This document shows positions 1 to 8,499 of a stretch of DNA of 64,000 nucleotides, piece after piece (the stretch's first letter is position 1; the number at the start of each line of letters is the position of its first letter). The DNA lies in the NCBI RefSeq assembly GCF_000739615.1, contig NZ_BATP01000016.1, positions 51,760 through 115,759 of the forward strand, in the 5' to 3' direction. A program made the position numbers and the translations under genes. The stretch is from Haloferula sp. BvORR071. GTDB taxonomy: Bacteria; Verrucomicrobiota; Verrucomicrobiia; Verrucomicrobiales; Akkermansiaceae. The notes under the pieces are model-generated. The model was not told where the DNA came from. It searched no databases and saw nothing but the letters and a program-made list of their open reading frames with translations.

Positions 1-2883
1 CCAAGTCACGGCCCCGCTCTTGCGGCGATCCTCCCCTGCCTCGCCATCGTGCCCGCGCGGGGGGCGATCGACTTCGCGCATGAGATCCGCCCGATCTTCA
101 ATGCCCACTGCACCGCCTGCCACGGTGGAGTGAAGGAGGCAGGTGATGTCTCCTTCATCTATCACGACAAGGCGCTCGGCAAAGGCGAATCCGGCAAGCC
201 GATCATCGTGCCCGGAGATCCGGATGCCTCGGAGGTGATGCTGCGTGTCACCTCCGCCGATCCGGACGAGGTGATGCCGAAGCCCGAGCACGGCCCGCCC
301 TTGGCAAAGAAGGAGATCGATACCCTGCGCCAATGGATCAAGGAAGGCGCTGTGTGGGGCGAGCACTGGTCCTTCGTCGAGCCCAAGGCCTCGCCCGCAC
401 CCGCCGTGAAGGATGCGACCTGGCCGCACAATGATATCGACCGTTTCCTGCTCGCGCGCATGGAGCGCGAGGGCCTGCACCCCTCCAAGCCGGCCGACAA
501 GGCCGCCCTGCTGCGCCGCGTCTCGCTCGACCTGACAGGCCTGCCACCCTCGCTCGAAGAGCTCGATGCCTTCCTCAAGGACAACTCCGCGGACGCCTAT
601 GACAAGCAGGTGAACCGCCTGCTCGCCTCGCCGCGCTTCGGGGAGCGTTGGGCCAGCGTCTGGATGGACCTCGCCCGCTATGCCGACTCCGAAGGCTTGG
701 GCATCGATAGCCGCCGCGACGTCTGGAAGTACCGCGACTGGGTCATCTCCGCTTTCAACCGCGACCTGCCCTACGACCAATTCACCGTCGAGCAACTTGC
801 CGGCGACCTAATCCCGAATGCGACGATCGACCAGCGGATCGCCACCACCTTCAGCCGCCTCAGCCAGGCCAACAATGAAGGCGGCACCGATGATGAAGAG
901 TTCCGCGTGATTGCCACCATGGACCGGGTCAATACCACCTGGGAGGTCTTCCAAGGGACGACCATGGGCTGCGTGCAATGTCACAGCCACCCTTACGATC
1001 CGATCCAGCACAAGGATTACTACCGCTTCCTGGCCTTCTACAATCAGAGCGTGGATGCCGATGTGCCGGAAAACCATCCGGTGATCAAGGTACCGCTGGA
1101 CCCGGCAAAGTATGCGGAAGCCGGAGCGCTGGAAGAAAAGATCAGCAGCTTGGAGGAACAGATTTTCCAGACCCGCAAGTCACTGGATTCCCGCACCCGC
1201 TGGCTCACGCCGCGGGAAATGAAGGGCAGCAGCGAGAAGGCGGTGCTCGAGATCGTGAAGCAAGACGGTTTGGCGGAGTTCCGCACCGTCGGCAATGTCG
1301 CCGCAGGGGCGGTGCACACGCTGGATATTCCGATTCCCGGCGGGCTCACGCATTTCAATGCGTTGAAGGTGGAGGTCCGTCCGGTGGATGAGGCCAAGGC
1401 GATTCACACACCGGAGTGGGGCGCGATGATCCGCAAGTTTGAGCTGCAGGTGATCGCCGCGGACGGCACGGCGACGCCGGTCCCACTGGCAGAAATCGTG
1501 GCGGATGAAGCGCACCCGATCTTCGATCCCAATCTCTCGATCAAGGGTTCCAATGAAGGCTGGGGCCAATACACCAAGATCTTCAAGCCACGCCATGCCG
1601 TGCTCGTTCCCGCGGCTCAGGTCGATCTGCCACCCGGCTCGACCTTGCGGGTCGTCCTCGCGCATTCCACCAGCTCGGCGGGCGGTGCCTATCCCCTGAT
1701 CGCCAAGCGCGGCCGCATCGCCATCAGCGATGACACGGCTTGGACCACTCCGGACAACGCGGTCGACCGGCTGAAGGCAGATCTCTCCGCCGCCCGCAAG
1801 GCCCTCAAGGCAATCCCCTCCACCACCACCCCGGTGATGGAGGACCTCCCGCCGGAGCTTGCCCGCGAGACCCGCCGCTTCATCCGCGGCAATTGGATCG
1901 ACAAGGGCGAGGTGATCGACAAGCCCGGCACGCCCGCGGTCTTCCCGCCGATGGACCCGAAGGCCAAGCCGGACCGTCTGGCTATGGCGCGCTGGATCGC
2001 TTCGCAGAAGAATCCGCTAACCGCCCGCGTAGCGGTGAACCGCTTCTGGCTGGAGCTGTTTGGCGTGGGCATCGTGCCGACTCCGGAGGACTTCGGCTCC
2101 GCCGGGGAAAGGCCGACTCATCCGGAGCTGCTGGACACCCTCGCGGTACGCTTCGAGACGGACATGAAGTGGAGTGTGAAGTCCCTGCTCCACGAGCTGG
2201 TGAGCACTGCCGCCTATCAGCAGGACTCTGCCATCCCGACCACGCTGGCCGAGCGCGATGCGGACAACCGTCTGCTTGCCCGCGGCCCGCGCCAGCGCCT
2301 GACCGGCGAGATGGCCCGCGACAACTCGCTGGCGGTCGCCGGCCTGATCCAGCAGCGCGACGGTGGAGCGCCGGTGAATCCGCCGATCCCCGATGGCGTG
2401 TGGCGCCCCTTCGACTCGGGCGACAAGTGGATGACTCCGGAGCCCGGCAGCCCCGACCGCTACCGCCGCGCCGTCTACACCTACTGGAAGCGCAGTATTC
2501 CCTACCCGACCTTCGCGACCTTCGATGCGCCCTCGCGCGAGCTGTGTTCGAAGCGCCGCATCCTCTCGAACACGCCTCTGCAAGCTCTCGCCGTGCTCAA
2601 TGACCCCGCCTTCAACGAATGCGCCAAGGGCTTGGCCCGCCGCATGAAGTATGAAGCGCAGGGTGACGTGAAAGAGCGCCTCGCCTTGGGCTATCGCCTC
2701 GCCACCTCCAGACCGGCAACGCCGGACCGGATCGAGGATCTGAACGCCCTCTACACCAAACTGGAGAAGTCCTACGCCGCGGATCCGGCCTCGATGCAAG
2801 GCATGGCCGGCACCCCGGATGGCGCGGCCTATACCGTGGTCGCGTCCGTCCTGCTGAACCTTGATGAAGCGCTGATCCGATAG
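1..2883 (+). CDS. PSD1 / DUF1549-DUF1553 cytochrome c-like protein, 5' partial
   Basis: Planctomycete/Verrucomicrobia-type exported haem protein, usually linked to polysaccharide or sulfated-glycan breakdown; its biochemical role is not settled. The reading frame is open to the window edge and the first residues (LAAILPCLAIVPARG) look like the end of a signal peptide, so the gene starts upstream and the GTG at 49 is probably internal. A CxxCH haem motif (CTACH, about codon 37) lies in the N-terminal planctomycete cytochrome domain. A second one (CVQCH, codons at about 970-985) lies in the DUF1549 domain, where it is followed by HPYDP and an HKDYYRF stretch typical of that family. The last third is DUF1553, with the hallmark SNTPLQALAVLNDP. 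A DUF1501 gene follows 35 bases on, the usual partner, so they are probably co-transcribed. Confidence 0.93.
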   Translation, partial: PSHGPALAAILPCLAIVPARGAIDFAHEIRPIFNAHCTACHGGVKEAGDVSFIYHDKALGKGESGKPIIVPGDPDASEVMLRVTSADPDEVMPKPEHGPPLAKKEIDTLRQWIKEGAVWGEHWSFVEPKASPAPAVKDATWPHNDIDRFLLARMEREGLHPSKPADKAALLRRVSLDLTGLPPSLEELDAFLKDNSADAYDKQVNRLLASPRFGERWASVWMDLARYADSEGLGIDSRRDVWKYRDWVISAFNRDLPYDQFTVEQLAGDLIPNATIDQRIATTFSRLSQANNEGGTDDEEFRVIATMDRVNTTWEVFQGTTMGCVQCHSHPYDPIQHKDYYRFLAFYNQSVDADVPENHPVIKVPLDPAKYAEAGALEEKISSLEEQIFQTRKSLDSRTRWLTPREMKGSSEKAVLEIVKQDGLAEFRTVGNVAAGAVHTLDIPIPGGLTHFNALKVEVRPVDEAKAIHTPEWGAMIRKFELQVIAADGTATPVPLAEIVADEAHPIFDPNLSIKGSNEGWGQYTKIFKPRHAVLVPAAQVDLPPGSTLRVVLAHSTSSAGGAYPLIAKRGRIAISDDTAWTTPDNAVDRLKADLSAARKALKAIPSTTTPVMEDLPPELARETRRFIRGNWIDKGEVIDKPGTPAVFPPMDPKAKPDRLAMARWIASQKNPLTARVAVNRFWLELFGVGIVPTPEDFGSAGERPTHPELLDTLAVRFETDMKWSVKSLLHELVSTAAYQQDSAIPTTLAERDADNRLLARGPRQRLTGEMARDNSLAVAGLIQQRDGGAPVNPPIPDGVWRPFDSGDKWMTPEPGSPDRYRRAVYTYWKRSIPYPTFATFDAPSRELCSKRRILSNTPLQALAVLNDPAFNECAKGLARRMKYEAQGDVKERLALGYRLATSRPATPDRIEDLNALYTKLEKSYAADPASMQGMAGTPDGAAYTVVASVLLNLDEALIR

Positions 2884-2918
2884 GACCGGCATCTGAACAT
2901 TCACTTTTCTCTCCCGCC

Positions 2919-4394
2919 ATGTTCCAGCAACTCCAGACCGAGAAGCTCCAACACATCACGCGCCGCCGCTTTCTACGCGATTGCCCCGCTGGCATTGGTG
3001 CCTTGTGGATGGCGACCCAAGGGCTGTCCTCGGGTGCGGGCCGCCTGAAGATCTCGCACGATCCCTCCGCGCCGCTCGCGCCCTTGCTGCCCTCCTTCGC
3101 GCCCAAGGCGAAGCGGGTGATCTACTTGCACATGGATGGCGCGCCGAGCCAGCTTGAGCTCTTCGACTACAAGCCGCAGCTCGTCCGCTACAATGGCAAG
3201 GAGTGCCCGAAGGAATACCTCGAAGGCCAGCGCTTCGCTTTCATCCAAGGCGTGCCGAAGATGCTCGGACCGCAATTTGAGTTCAAGCAACACGGTCAGA
3301 GCGGGGCCTGGGTCTCCGACCGCTTGCCGGAATTTTCGAAGCACGTGGACAAGGTCTGCTTCATCAAGACGATGCAGACCGACCAGTTCAACCACGGCCC
3401 GGCCCAGCTACTCCTGCACACCGGCAACCAAAACCTCGGCTACCCCGCGATGGGCTCCTGGCTGACTTGGGGTCTTGGCACGGATAACCAGAACCTGCCT
3501 GGCTTCATGGTGCTGATCTCCGGCGGACGTTTCCCGCGAGCCGGTGCCTCCCTCTGGGGTAGCGGCTTCCTGCCCTCCGTCTATCAGGGCGTGCAGTGCC
3601 GCTCGATGGGCGACCCTATCCTCAACACGGCCAATCCACCCGGAGTCAGCCGCGACATCCGCCGCGCCGCGCTCGACACCCTCTCCAAACTCAACACCAA
3701 GGCCCACGAGGACTTCGGCGATCCGGAGACGATCACCCGCATCGCCCAATACGAGATGGCCTACCGCATGCAGGTCTCGGTGCCGGATGTCATGAGCATC
3801 AAGGATGAGCCCGCGCACATTCACGAGATGTACGGCACGCAGCCGGGGAAGGATTCCTTCGCAAACAACTGCCTGCTCGCCCGCCGCCTCGCGGAGTCCG
3901 GCGTGCGCTTCATCCAGCTCTTCGACTGGGGCTGGGATTCCCACGGGTCGAATGCCGGCGAATCTCTCACCGATGGCTTCGTAAAGAAGTGCAAGGACAT
4001 CGACAAGGCGATCGCCGCCCTGCTGACCGACCTCGATCAACGCGGGATGTTAGAAGACACCCTGGTCGTCTGGGGCGGTGAGTTCGGCCGCACTCCGATG
4101 CAGGAAAACCGCGGCGGCGGTGATGGCAACAAGTTCACCGGCCGCGACCACAACCCGAATGCCTTTACCATCTGGATGGCCGGTGCCGGCGTGAAGCCAG
4201 GCTTCACCTACGGCGAAACCGATGAAATGGGCTACCACGTCGCCCGTGATCCGGTCCACCTCCGCGACCTGCACGCAACCATGCTGAACCTCTTCGGCTT
4301 CGACCACCAGCGGCTGTCCTATCCCTTCCAAGGGTTGGAGCAGAAGCTCACCGGGGTGAAGCCGGCGAAGGTGGTGAAAGGGATCTTGGCCTGA
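2919..4394 (+). CDS. DUF1501 domain protein with Tat signal
   Basis: Alkaline-phosphatase-superfamily-like protein of the DUF1501 (sulfatase-related) family, 491 residues. The N-terminus has a twin-arginine signal (RRRFLRD, about residues 9-16) followed by a short hydrophobic stretch, so export in folded form is likely. The family signatures LHMDGAPSQLELFDYKP near residue 70 and WGGEFGRTPM near residue 385 are present, and the C-terminus has the usual HVARDPVHLRDLHATMLNLFG block. It follows the PSD1 gene closely, the standard gene pair of Planctomycetes and Verrucomicrobia. No Shine-Dalgarno sequence precedes the ATG; the bases before it are pyrimidine-rich. Its substrate cannot be told from sequence. 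Confidence 0.93.
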   Translation: MFQQLQTEKLQHITRRRFLRDCPAGIGALWMATQGLSSGAGRLKISHDPSAPLAPLLPSFAPKAKRVIYLHMDGAPSQLELFDYKPQLVRYNGKECPKEYLEGQRFAFIQGVPKMLGPQFEFKQHGQSGAWVSDRLPEFSKHVDKVCFIKTMQTDQFNHGPAQLLLHTGNQNLGYPAMGSWLTWGLGTDNQNLPGFMVLISGGRFPRAGASLWGSGFLPSVYQGVQCRSMGDPILNTANPPGVSRDIRRAALDTLSKLNTKAHEDFGDPETITRIAQYEMAYRMQVSVPDVMSIKDEPAHIHEMYGTQPGKDSFANNCLLARRLAESGVRFIQLFDWGWDSHGSNAGESLTDGFVKKCKDIDKAIAALLTDLDQRGMLEDTLVVWGGEFGRTPMQENRGGGDGNKFTGRDHNPNAFTIWMAGAGVKPGFTYGETDEMGYHVARDPVHLRDLHATMLNLFGFDHQRLSYPFQGLEQKLTGVKPAKVVKGILA

Positions 4395-4403
4395 CCGGTG
4401 TCC

Positions 4404-4428
4404 CCCTTTTCTGCCAGGCAGCAAAGGG
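4404..4428 (+). terminator. hairpin after the PSD1-DUF1501 pair
   Basis: Inverted repeat CCCTTT...AAAGGG with an inner CTGC/GCAG pair, 10 bases after the DUF1501 stop codon. There is no T-run on the plus strand, so it may be a processing hairpin or a weak terminator. Confidence 0.4.
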
Positions 4429-4464
4429 CCACATCGCAAAAAAATCTCGTTCCCCGCGAGGGGT

Positions 4465-4483
4465 AACGCCTCCTCCAGGCGTT
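4465..4483 (+). other. leader hairpin before the OmpH-like gene
   Basis: Perfect 7-bp inverted repeat AACGCCT/AGGCGTT with a 5-base loop, ending 10 bases before the ATG of the next gene. It would occupy the ribosome-binding region of that transcript, so it could affect initiation. No experimental parallel is known to me. Confidence 0.4.
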
Positions 4484-4493
4484 GCTTCCATGA

Positions 4494-5234
4494 ATGGCAC
4501 ACGTCTTCATCGCTCGCCCCCTCCGCGTCCTGGCTGCTACCGCAGCCACGTTTTCCTTGTCCGCGTGCCAAGCGAAGAAGGAGGCGACGGTCACCGCCAC
4601 GCCCCCGCAGATTCCTTCGCCCCCACCCACCGCAGCACCATCTACAAGCACCCCGCTGCCCCCCTTCGCGTCTCCCACCCTCAAGATCGCCACGGTGGAT
4701 ATGAAGCAAGTCTTCAGGGAATACCATCGGACCATCGCGGCGGACAAGGACCAGCGGGCCGCGATCGTAAAGGTCAATCAGGAGAATCAAGAGCGGCTTG
4801 AGAGCATTCGGAAGCTCCAGCAGCAAGTCGAAGAACTGGGCAAGGCCATCACCGATCCCGCGATCTCCGATTCCAAGCGGCAGACCCTGGCCAAGGAGCG
4901 CCAGGCCAAGTTTGAGGAAGGCGTTGCCCTCGACAAGGAACGCCAGACCTTTCTCCAGCACCGCGAACAAGCACTTCGTGAGAAGACCATGGAACGTCGC
5001 GGCGCTCTCTTCGAGGACATCCGCCGCGTGGTTGTCGATACCGGCAAGGCCGAGGCCTGTGACTACGTCTTCGACAAGTCGGCCATCGACTCCTTGCAGC
5101 TGCCCTTCTTTCTGCTCACTCCTGATAGCGCCGACCTAACCGGAGAAATCCTCGCCCAACTGAATCGCGATGCACCAACGCCGGAAGAAGAAAGCAGTGC
5201 TCGCACCGAGCCCGATATCCCGCTAGGCAAATGA
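4494..5234 (+). CDS. OmpH/Skp-like lipoprotein with coiled coil
   Basis: Likely a periplasmic chaperone-like protein of the OmpH (Skp) family, 246 residues. A signal peptide with lipobox (SLSACQ, Cys about residue 24) suggests a lipidated protein. A Pro/Thr-rich linker follows, then the family-typical IATVDMKQVFREYH start at about residue 62 and a long charged alpha-helical region (about 75-170) with coiled-coil character. The C-terminal part has DYVFDKSAID, matching the usual end of the Skp fold, then a short acidic tail. It is longer than E. coli Skp (about 160 residues) because of the linker and tail. An ECF sigma gene starts 4 bases after its stop codon, so the three genes here form an operon with a probable envelope role. 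Confidence 0.75.
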   Translation: MAHVFIARPLRVLAATAATFSLSACQAKKEATVTATPPQIPSPPPTAAPSTSTPLPPFASPTLKIATVDMKQVFREYHRTIAADKDQRAAIVKVNQENQERLESIRKLQQQVEELGKAITDPAISDSKRQTLAKERQAKFEEGVALDKERQTFLQHREQALREKTMERRGALFEDIRRVVVDTGKAEACDYVFDKSAIDSLQLPFFLLTPDSADLTGEILAQLNRDAPTPEEESSARTEPDIPLGK

Positions 5235-5238
5235 TGAG

Positions 5239-5784
5239 ATGAGTGGAGACCCGGTCAGATTGACCGTCGGCCTGACACGCTGCGATGAAGCCGCGTGGCG
5301 GGAGTTCCATGCCCGCTACTTTGAAATCCTGAAATCGATGGCGCTCGCGCGCGGGGTAGCCCCCTGCGAGGCTCCGGAGATTGTCCAGCGCGTCTATCTC
5401 CGCGTGCTGCGCCATGCCAAGGTCTTCCAGAGCGACCACGACTTCGAGGCTTGGCTTGCCTGCCTGACGCGTTGCGAAGTCATCGACTCCTCGCGCCGGA
5501 GCCGCCGCCGGACCTGGCTGGGTGAGCGCTTCCAGCAGTGGCAGGAAGAACGCCGCGAAGAAGCCCCGCCAGCCAGCGACGAACGTCTCGCCGACGCCTT
5601 GCATTCCCTGACTGAGGAGGAACGCCACCTGCTCACCCGCCATTATGTCGATGGCTGGAGCCAAGATGAACTCGCCGCCGCCCAAGCCACTTCCACCAAG
5701 GCGATCGAGTCCCGCCTCGCCCGCCTGCGCCGCCGCGTCCGCAGCCTGATGATGGACCATCCCGATACGCCCGTAGAACCATGA
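5239..5784 (+). CDS. ECF-type RNA polymerase sigma factor
   Basis: Sigma-70 family, extracytoplasmic-function type, 181 residues. Region 2 spans about residues 15-85 (FHARYFEILKSMALARG ... FEAWLACLTRCEVIDSSRR) and region 4 about 115-170 (LTEEERHLLTRHYVDGWSQ followed by an HTH with LAAAQATSTKAIESRLARL). There is no clear region 3, as expected for ECF factors. It lies between a Skp-like lipoprotein gene and a small membrane-protein gene whose ATG overlaps its stop codon (ATGA), so translational coupling is likely. The downstream protein may act as a membrane anchor or anti-sigma factor; that is inference. Confidence 0.85.
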   Translation: MSGDPVRLTVGLTRCDEAAWREFHARYFEILKSMALARGVAPCEAPEIVQRVYLRVLRHAKVFQSDHDFEAWLACLTRCEVIDSSRRSRRRTWLGERFQQWQEERREEAPPASDERLADALHSLTEEERHLLTRHYVDGWSQDELAAAQATSTKAIESRLARLRRRVRSLMMDHPDTPVEP

Positions 5785-6137
5785 ACCCGTCCGACCCGAT
5801 TCTCGACAGTTTGCTCGACGCCGTGAAGGCGACCAAGCGCCGCCGCCAGAACCGGCGCACGCTGGTGGCAACCTGTCTCGCCTGCACGGTCGCGGCTAGC
5901 ATCCCCTTTCTGCTCCCGGATGAGGAGGACCTGCCACCAATGGCGGCGGTCCCACCACCACCGGCAGCCCCGGGGCCTGTCGTGGAGGCCAGCACCCTGG
6001 CCATGGTGGTCTGGCAGAATGGCGTGCCCTGCTTGGAGGAATTGCCGGCGGAGGAGCTGGGACTGGTGCAGCTCAATTTCGGACTCCAGCCGGTGATCGC
6101 CTATCCGGACACCCTGTGGAAGGATCCTTGGAATTGA
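5781..6137 (+). CDS. small single-pass membrane protein, possible anti-sigma
   Basis: 118 residues of unknown family. A short basic cytoplasmic N-terminus (KRRRQNRR at about 19-26) precedes one membrane segment (about 27-46), then a Pro/Ala-rich linker and a C-terminal segment with WQNGVPCLEELP. The start overlaps the sigma factor stop by 4 bases. Size, topology and coupling resemble small membrane partners of ECF sigma factors, but there is no recognisable zinc-binding anti-sigma motif (HxxxCxxC), so this role is only suggested by position. Confidence 0.6.
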   Translation: MNPSDPILDSLLDAVKATKRRRQNRRTLVATCLACTVAASIPFLLPDEEDLPPMAAVPPPPAAPGPVVEASTLAMVVWQNGVPCLEELPAEELGLVQLNFGLQPVIAYPDTLWKDPWN

Positions 6138-6289
6138 GCCGCAGCTGGGGATTCCGCGGATCCGCCCGCCCTTTAGAGGGATTGCCATGAATCGAGCTTG
6201 GTCCCTGCGGGGCGCTTTGGGTTAACCTGTCACGGTTACCGGAAAGACTCACAATCCGGGGCACGTTCCAGAATTCCATTCACAACCCG

Positions 6290-7153
6290 ATGAAACGCCG
6301 TTCCCTTTTTGCCATGGTGCCCGCCACCTCCGCCCTGCTTGCCCTGCGTTCGCAAGGCAAGCCGATCGATCAAGGTGCAGTGACCGCCGCTGGATTCGCC
6401 ATCTCCGTGCAAGCCTGGACCTTCAAGCAATTCCCGCTGTGGGAGGCTATCAAGATGGCCGCAGCCGCCGGTGCCAGCGCGATCGAAATGTTCCCCGGCC
6501 AAAAGATCGGCGGGCCGCTGAATGACACCCCGCTCGATCAGGATCTCTCCGACGAGAACATTGCCACGCTGCTGGCCCACGCCAAGGAGAACAAGATTAC
6601 CCCTGTCAACTTCGGGGTGACCGGCATCTCTAACAAGGAGGCCGATGCCCGCAAGGTCTTCGAATTTGCCAAGAAGATGGGTCTCTACGGGGTGACCACC
6701 GAGTCGCTCGACGCCATCGATTTGCTGGAGAAGCTCTCGCAGGAGTACGACATCAAGGTTTGCTTTCACAACCACCCGAAGCCTAGCCCCTTGTGGGATC
6801 CCGAGAAGACCTGGAACGCGGTCAAGGATCGCCACGCCAACATCGGCTTCTGCGCGGATGTGGGTCACTGGACACGCTCCGGTCTCGATGCTCTGGAAGT
6901 GATCAAGAAGATCGCGCCGCGCGTGCGCTCCTTCCACATGAAGGACCGCGAGGCGATCGGCAAAAAGGACGACCACGATCAACCTTTCGGCACCGGCGTG
7001 ATTGATATCATCGCTATCCTCGACGAAGTCCGGAAGCACGGCTTCGCCGGCAACGTGAGCATCGAGTACGAGTACAACTGGGACAAGTCCTTGGCAGAAG
7101 TGGCGCAATGCGTTGGCTACCTGCGCGCTTATAGCAAGTTCGCGAAGGCCTGA
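6290..7153 (+). CDS. secreted sugar phosphate isomerase/epimerase-like TIM barrel
   Basis: Xylose-isomerase-like TIM-barrel protein (AP endonuclease family 2 superfamily), 287 residues. The N-terminus (MKRRSLFAMVPATSALLALRS) is a signal sequence with paired arginines, so a Tat or Sec route is likely. Metal-ligand regions of the fold are visible: AIEMFPGQ, VCFHNHPKPS, GFCADVGHWTRSG and SFHMKDRE, with VSIEYEYN at the last strand. Related proteins include hydroxypyruvate isomerase and sugar-dehydrogenase-like enzymes; the substrate is unknown. It stands alone between a 150-base gap and a strong terminator, so it is probably monocistronic. Confidence 0.85.
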   Translation: MKRRSLFAMVPATSALLALRSQGKPIDQGAVTAAGFAISVQAWTFKQFPLWEAIKMAAAAGASAIEMFPGQKIGGPLNDTPLDQDLSDENIATLLAHAKENKITPVNFGVTGISNKEADARKVFEFAKKMGLYGVTTESLDAIDLLEKLSQEYDIKVCFHNHPKPSPLWDPEKTWNAVKDRHANIGFCADVGHWTRSGLDALEVIKKIAPRVRSFHMKDREAIGKKDDHDQPFGTGVIDIIAILDEVRKHGFAGNVSIEYEYNWDKSLAEVAQCVGYLRAYSKFAKA

Positions 7154-7172
7154 AGCGTCCTGACTTTCAATC

Positions 7173-7207
7173 AGCCCGGCTCTACTGTGGTGGGGCCGGG
7201 CTTTTTT
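7173..7207 (+). terminator. intrinsic terminator
   Basis: Perfect 8-bp stem AGCCCGGC/GCCGGGCT with a 14-base loop, followed directly by six Ts. It lies 20 bases after the TIM-barrel gene and faces the convergent rnc gene. Confidence 0.88.
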
Positions 7208-7236
7208 ACGCTCGAGGAGGTGACACGGAAGCAGGC

Positions 7237-7947
7237 TCAGGAAGCCTTCTCGGTCTTATCCTTGTCCTTCTCCCAGACGCGGGCGCGCAGGGCCTCCCCC
7301 GCAGCGCGGGCTTCGGCCTCCTTCTTGCTCTTGCCCTTGCCGATGGCGAGGATCAGGCCCTTCCAGGATACTTCCGCTTGGAAGACCTTGCGGTGGTCGG
7401 GGCCAGTCTCACCGAGAATCCGGTAGTTCGGCGCCTGCGGGGAAATCGCCTGCAGGCATTCCTGCAATTCGCCCTTCGGGTTGCGCTCTTCAGGGCTACC
7501 AGCCAGCGCCTCGATCTCGGACTGGAACAGGCGCAATACCAGATCGCGCGCACCGGGATAGCCAGTGTCCAGATAGACCGCGCCGATCAGCGCCTCGAAA
7601 CCATCGGCCAGCGTCGACATCCGGCGGCGGCCGCCGGTCGCTTCCTCACCCTTGCCTAACAGCACGTAGCTGCCGAGATCGATGGTAAGGGCGAAGCGGG
7701 CCAAGGCACGGCGAGAAACGAGTTGCGAGCGCAGCTTCGTGAGACGGCCTTCCGGGAAATCCGGAAACATCTTGAAGAGATCCTCCGTGAGGATGAGTTG
7801 CAGCACGGCGTCCCCCAAAAACTCCAAGCGCTGGTTGTCGAAATGAGGGCGCTGGGACTCGTAGGCGAGGCTCGGATGGGTCATCGCTTCTGCAAGGAGA
7901 AGCGAATTGCGAAATTTGTATCCGAGGCGGCTCTCGAGACTTTCCAT
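7237..7947 (-). CDS. rnc: ribonuclease III
   Basis: Double-strand-specific endoribonuclease for rRNA and mRNA processing, 236 residues. The RNase III signature NQRLEFLGDAVLQ is at about residues 42-54 and the second catalytic block TLADGFEALIGAVYLD at about 118-133, giving the acidic metal-binding residues. The dsRNA-binding domain begins at NPKGELQE (about 164) and ends near the A-rich KKEAEARAAGEAL. The ATG at 7947 gives the family-typical start MESLESRLGY; an upstream in-frame start would overlap the tRNA-His gene and is rejected. The tail is rich in Lys/Glu. The tRNA lies 63 bases upstream on the same strand, so the two may share a transcript. Confidence 0.95.
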   Translation of the reverse strand: MESLESRLGYKFRNSLLLAEAMTHPSLAYESQRPHFDNQRLEFLGDAVLQLILTEDLFKMFPDFPEGRLTKLRSQLVSRRALARFALTIDLGSYVLLGKGEEATGGRRRMSTLADGFEALIGAVYLDTGYPGARDLVLRLFQSEIEALAGSPEERNPKGELQECLQAISPQAPNYRILGETGPDHRKVFQAEVSWKGLILAIGKGKSKKEAEARAAGEALRARVWEKDKDKTEKAS

Positions 7948-8010
7948 GGCACACGTGCCGTGCAGATCCGCCTCTTCAGACCGGAACGCCCGCGTTCCCG
8001 AAAAAAGAGG

Positions 8011-8086
8011 TGGGGTGACCGACGGGACTCGAACCCGCAACAACCAGAATCACAATCTGGGGCTCTACCATTGAACTACGGCCACC
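8011..8086 (-). tRNA. tRNA-His (anticodon GTG)
   Basis: A full cloverleaf reads on the minus strand. The acceptor stem is GTGGCCG paired with CGGTCAC, with an extra encoded G at position -1 opposite the discriminator C, the mark of tRNA-His. The anticodon stem CCAGA/TCTGG holds a loop with GTG. The T-loop is TTCGAGT. The 3' CCA is encoded. The 76-base span includes G-1 and CCA. Confidence 0.96.
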
Positions 8087-8193
8087 ATTTTAACGGCGGG
8101 CGGGAGAACTAAGCGAACGATCCCCACTTGCAAAGCCCAAAATGCAAGGCAAGTGGAAGACCTCATTCTGCGGAACCGGCGAGGCTAACACCC

Positions 8194-8499
8194 ATGAGCG
8201 AAGAACCCCACCGAACCCCCATCACTCCGGAGCTGGATCTGCACACCTTCCGCCCTTCCGAAATCGGGGAATTACTGCCGGAATACTTCGCAGAATGCCT
8301 CCGTGAGGGCATCCGCGGGGTGCGGGTCATCCATGGCAAGGGCACGGGGACCCTGCGGGAGGGTGTCCATGCCCTGCTCAAGCGCCTGCCTGAGGTTCAG
8401 GAATTCCACTACCCCGCGGCAGAAGGCGGCTGGGGCGCGACTTGGGTGGTGCTCAGGCCGCTCGAGCCAGAATCCACAGCAGATCCGACAGGCGATTGA
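8194..8499 (+). CDS. Smr domain protein
   Basis: Small stand-alone Smr (MutS2-related) domain, 101 residues; such domains bind or nick nucleic acid. The core LDLHTFRPSEI and the loop RVIHGKGTGTLREGV are both present, as is the C-terminal GWGATWVVL strand. The ATG at 8194 is preferred over the upstream in-frame one because GAGG lies 9 bases before it, one of the few clear Shine-Dalgarno sequences in the window. The last 47 bases overlap the end of the convergent cobalamin adenosyltransferase gene. Confidence 0.88.
   Translation: MSEEPHRTPITPELDLHTFRPSEIGELLPEYFAECLREGIRGVRVIHGKGTGTLREGVHALLKRLPEVQEFHYPAAEGGWGATWVVLRPLEPESTADPTGD

Noticed and set aside
7948..8043. N-terminal extension of RNase III into the tRNA gene
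   Set aside because: The extra 32 residues overlap the tRNA-His gene and do not fit the family; the ATG at 7947 gives the normal start.
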